From positions 5,104-12,862 of the forward strand of contig NVSR01000065.1 of NCBI GenBank assembly GCA_002401295.1: a stretch of 7,759 nt of DNA, read 5' to 3'. The DNA is from SAR324 cluster bacterium (GTDB lineage Bacteria > SAR324 > XYD2-FULL-50-16). Position 1 is the stretch's first letter. Every line of letters begins with the position of its first letter. The position numbers were made by a program, and so were the translations under genes. This document shows, one piece after another, positions 7,092 through 7,759 of this stretch. The notes beneath the pieces are model-generated. The model made no database searches, had not been told where the DNA came from, and worked only from the letters and a program-made list of their open reading frames with translations.

Positions 7092-7256
7092 GGGGCATCT
7101 TTGAAACAAAGGGGACAAACAGCTACTTTTATTTGCGCGGGGGAGAGGGCAATTCTGGGATCAAAAACAGCCCATTTTCTACAGCTCACTTCCAAGAATA
7201 ATCTCCATCACCGATTAGGCTGTTGTGTAAATGAGGCGAGTATAAAAACCAAGTGA

Positions 7257-7283
7257 GGCGGCACTTTTTAAGTGTGCCTTTTT
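7257..7283 (+). terminator. Orphan rho-independent terminator-like hairpin
   Basis: On the plus strand GGCGGCACTT (7257-7266) pairs with AAGTGTGCC (7270-7278): five base pairs next to a TTT loop, one G-T pair, a bulged G, then three GC pairs, followed by TTTTT (7279-7283). The form is typical of an intrinsic terminator, yet no plus-strand gene lies upstream within this gap. It could end a small RNA or be part of the surrounding repeat element. Confidence 0.5.
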
Positions 7284-7462
7284 ACTTGAAATATAAAGTG
7301 ATTGCTGGCCTTCTCTCACAGTAGTCAGTAAATAACTGAGAAGATTGGAACAATTATTGATAATAATTAGACAGCATATCTTTATCATCCTAGGTCGGGA
7401 CTTGCTTGAAATGGCTGTTAAAAGTGTATCGAACTGATTTCATCATATATAAATCCTTTATT

Positions 7463-7492
7463 TCTTCGTGTTCTTCGTACCCTCTGTGGTGG
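7463..7492. repeat. Extragenic CTTCGTG/CCACAGAG-type repeat
   Basis: The stretch TCTTCGTGTTCTTCGTACCC followed by TCTGTGGTGG reads on the minus strand as CCACCACAGAGGGTACGAAG and so on. From memory it resembles a dispersed intergenic repeat (CCACAGAGG.CACGAAGG.CACGAAG) found in many environmental bacterial genomes. It begins 16 bases past the ureohydrolase stop codon. Only one copy is in the window, so its repeat nature cannot be proven here. Confidence 0.45.
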
Positions 7493-7507
7493 TTTTTCTT
7501 TTTCTCT

Positions 7508-7759
7508 TTATTTCCTGGTGTGTTTGGCTTCGGCAATGATGCAAAGCATTTCATACATCATGGTTGCTGCTAACAAAGCCGTGCCTCCAGAAGGATCAAA
7601 GGGAGGGGATACTTCTACCACATCGCCACCAATCAAGTTCAACCCTCGAAGACCACGAATCAGGGCCTGACCCTCAATGGGTGTCAGGCCTCCAATTTCA
7701 GGAGTTCCCGTGCCGGGAGCAAAGGCGGGGTCAATGCCATCAACATCAAAGGAAATATA
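7508..7759 (-). CDS. speB: Agmatinase/arginase-family ureohydrolase, C-terminal part
   Basis: The frame is open from the window edge to TAA at 7510-7508 and gives the last 83 residues. It contains the ureohydrolase signature SFDVDGIDPAFAPGTGTPE (3-21), whose two aspartates (FDVD) are manganese ligands in the family. EIGGLTPIEG follows, and then GGDVVEVSPPFDPSGGTALLAA (44-65). These enzymes use a binuclear manganese centre to release urea from agmatine (giving putrescine), arginine or related guanidino compounds. The GTGTPE and EVSPPFD segments resemble agmatinase more than classical arginase, but substrate cannot be fixed from the C-terminus. The first metal-binding motifs lie beyond the window. 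No clear terminator follows the stop; a CCACAGAG-type repeat does. The symbol is the best family guess. Confidence 0.92.
   Translation of the reverse strand, partial: YISFDVDGIDPAFAPGTGTPEIGGLTPIEGQALIRGLRGLNLIGGDVVEVSPPFDPSGGTALLAATMMYEMLCIIAEAKHTRK

Larger units (their letters stand above)
6753..7394. repeat. Outer inverted-repeat pair, 14-bp perfect core
   Basis: CCTAGGATGATAAA at 6753-6766 recurs in inverted orientation at 7381-7394 (TTTATCATCCTAGG). Counting flanking matches, about 22 of 28 positions agree. The arms enclose 642 bp that include the inner inverted pair and an orphan terminator. A perfect 14-bp inverted match within 800 bases is unlikely by chance (roughly one in a thousand by simple counting), so the arms may be ends of one element or two copies of a dispersed repeat. 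Confidence 0.6.
6681..7507. other. Gene-free stretch of about 830 bases with repeat structures
   Basis: I see no convincing protein gene or tRNA on either strand here. The only open frames are very short, such as a 26-codon plus-strand frame starting at 7024 that runs through a palindromic arm. The stretch holds two nested inverted-repeat pairs, a plus-strand terminator-like hairpin and an extragenic repeat just after the ureohydrolase stop. The core between the inner arms is AT-rich. Overall it reads as a landing zone for small repetitive elements. Confidence 0.6.

Noticed and set aside
7024..7104. Short plus-strand open frame of 26 codons
   Set aside because: Most of it is the right arm of the inner inverted repeat, so it is better explained by the repeat.

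Overview
The window looks like a piece of an uncultivated, respiring bacterial genome of moderate-to-low GC (estimated by eye in the low-to-mid 40s %). A large multihaem cytochrome c fused to a cytochrome b membrane module, together with an N-terminal stretch resembling the planctomycete-type cytochrome C domain, points towards an environmental lineage such as Planctomycetota, Calditrichota, Marinimicrobia or a relative. That placement is an inference from gene style only. There are no rRNA or tRNA genes and no CRISPR array.

Layout: (1) 1-2172, plus strand, the C-terminal 723 residues of a multihaem c-type cytochrome with six transmembrane segments. It enters the window through a highly acidic repeat. 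(2) 2173-2307, a short convergent intergenic gap with a perfect 12-bp inverted repeat that fits a terminator for the gene on the other strand. (3) 2308-4305, minus strand, a complete UvrD/PcrA/Rep-type helicase. (4) 4423-5776, minus strand, two neighbouring genes that each begin with an HMA_2-like domain followed by a hydrophobic stretch. They look like the amino ends of P1B-type metal ATPases lacking all catalytic domains. The second overlaps, in another frame, a startless coding-like remnant. (5) 6024-6680, minus strand, a glutathione S-transferase of the YfcG/YghU type. (6) 6681-7507, a gene-free stretch holding two nested inverted-repeat pairs, an orphan plus-strand terminator and an extragenic repeat. 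(7) 7508-7759, minus strand, the carboxyl end of an agmatinase/arginase-family ureohydrolase cut by the window edge.

Apart from the cytochrome, every gene reads on the minus strand, but gaps of 117-250 bases (and over 800 before the ureohydrolase) suggest separate transcription units rather than one operon. I see no shared pathway: the cytochrome serves electron transfer, the helicase DNA repair, the GST thiol/redox metabolism, and the ureohydrolase polyamine or arginine catabolism. The most unusual parts are the acidic repeat in the cytochrome, the paired truncated ATPase-like genes with signs of decay, and the nested palindromic element.
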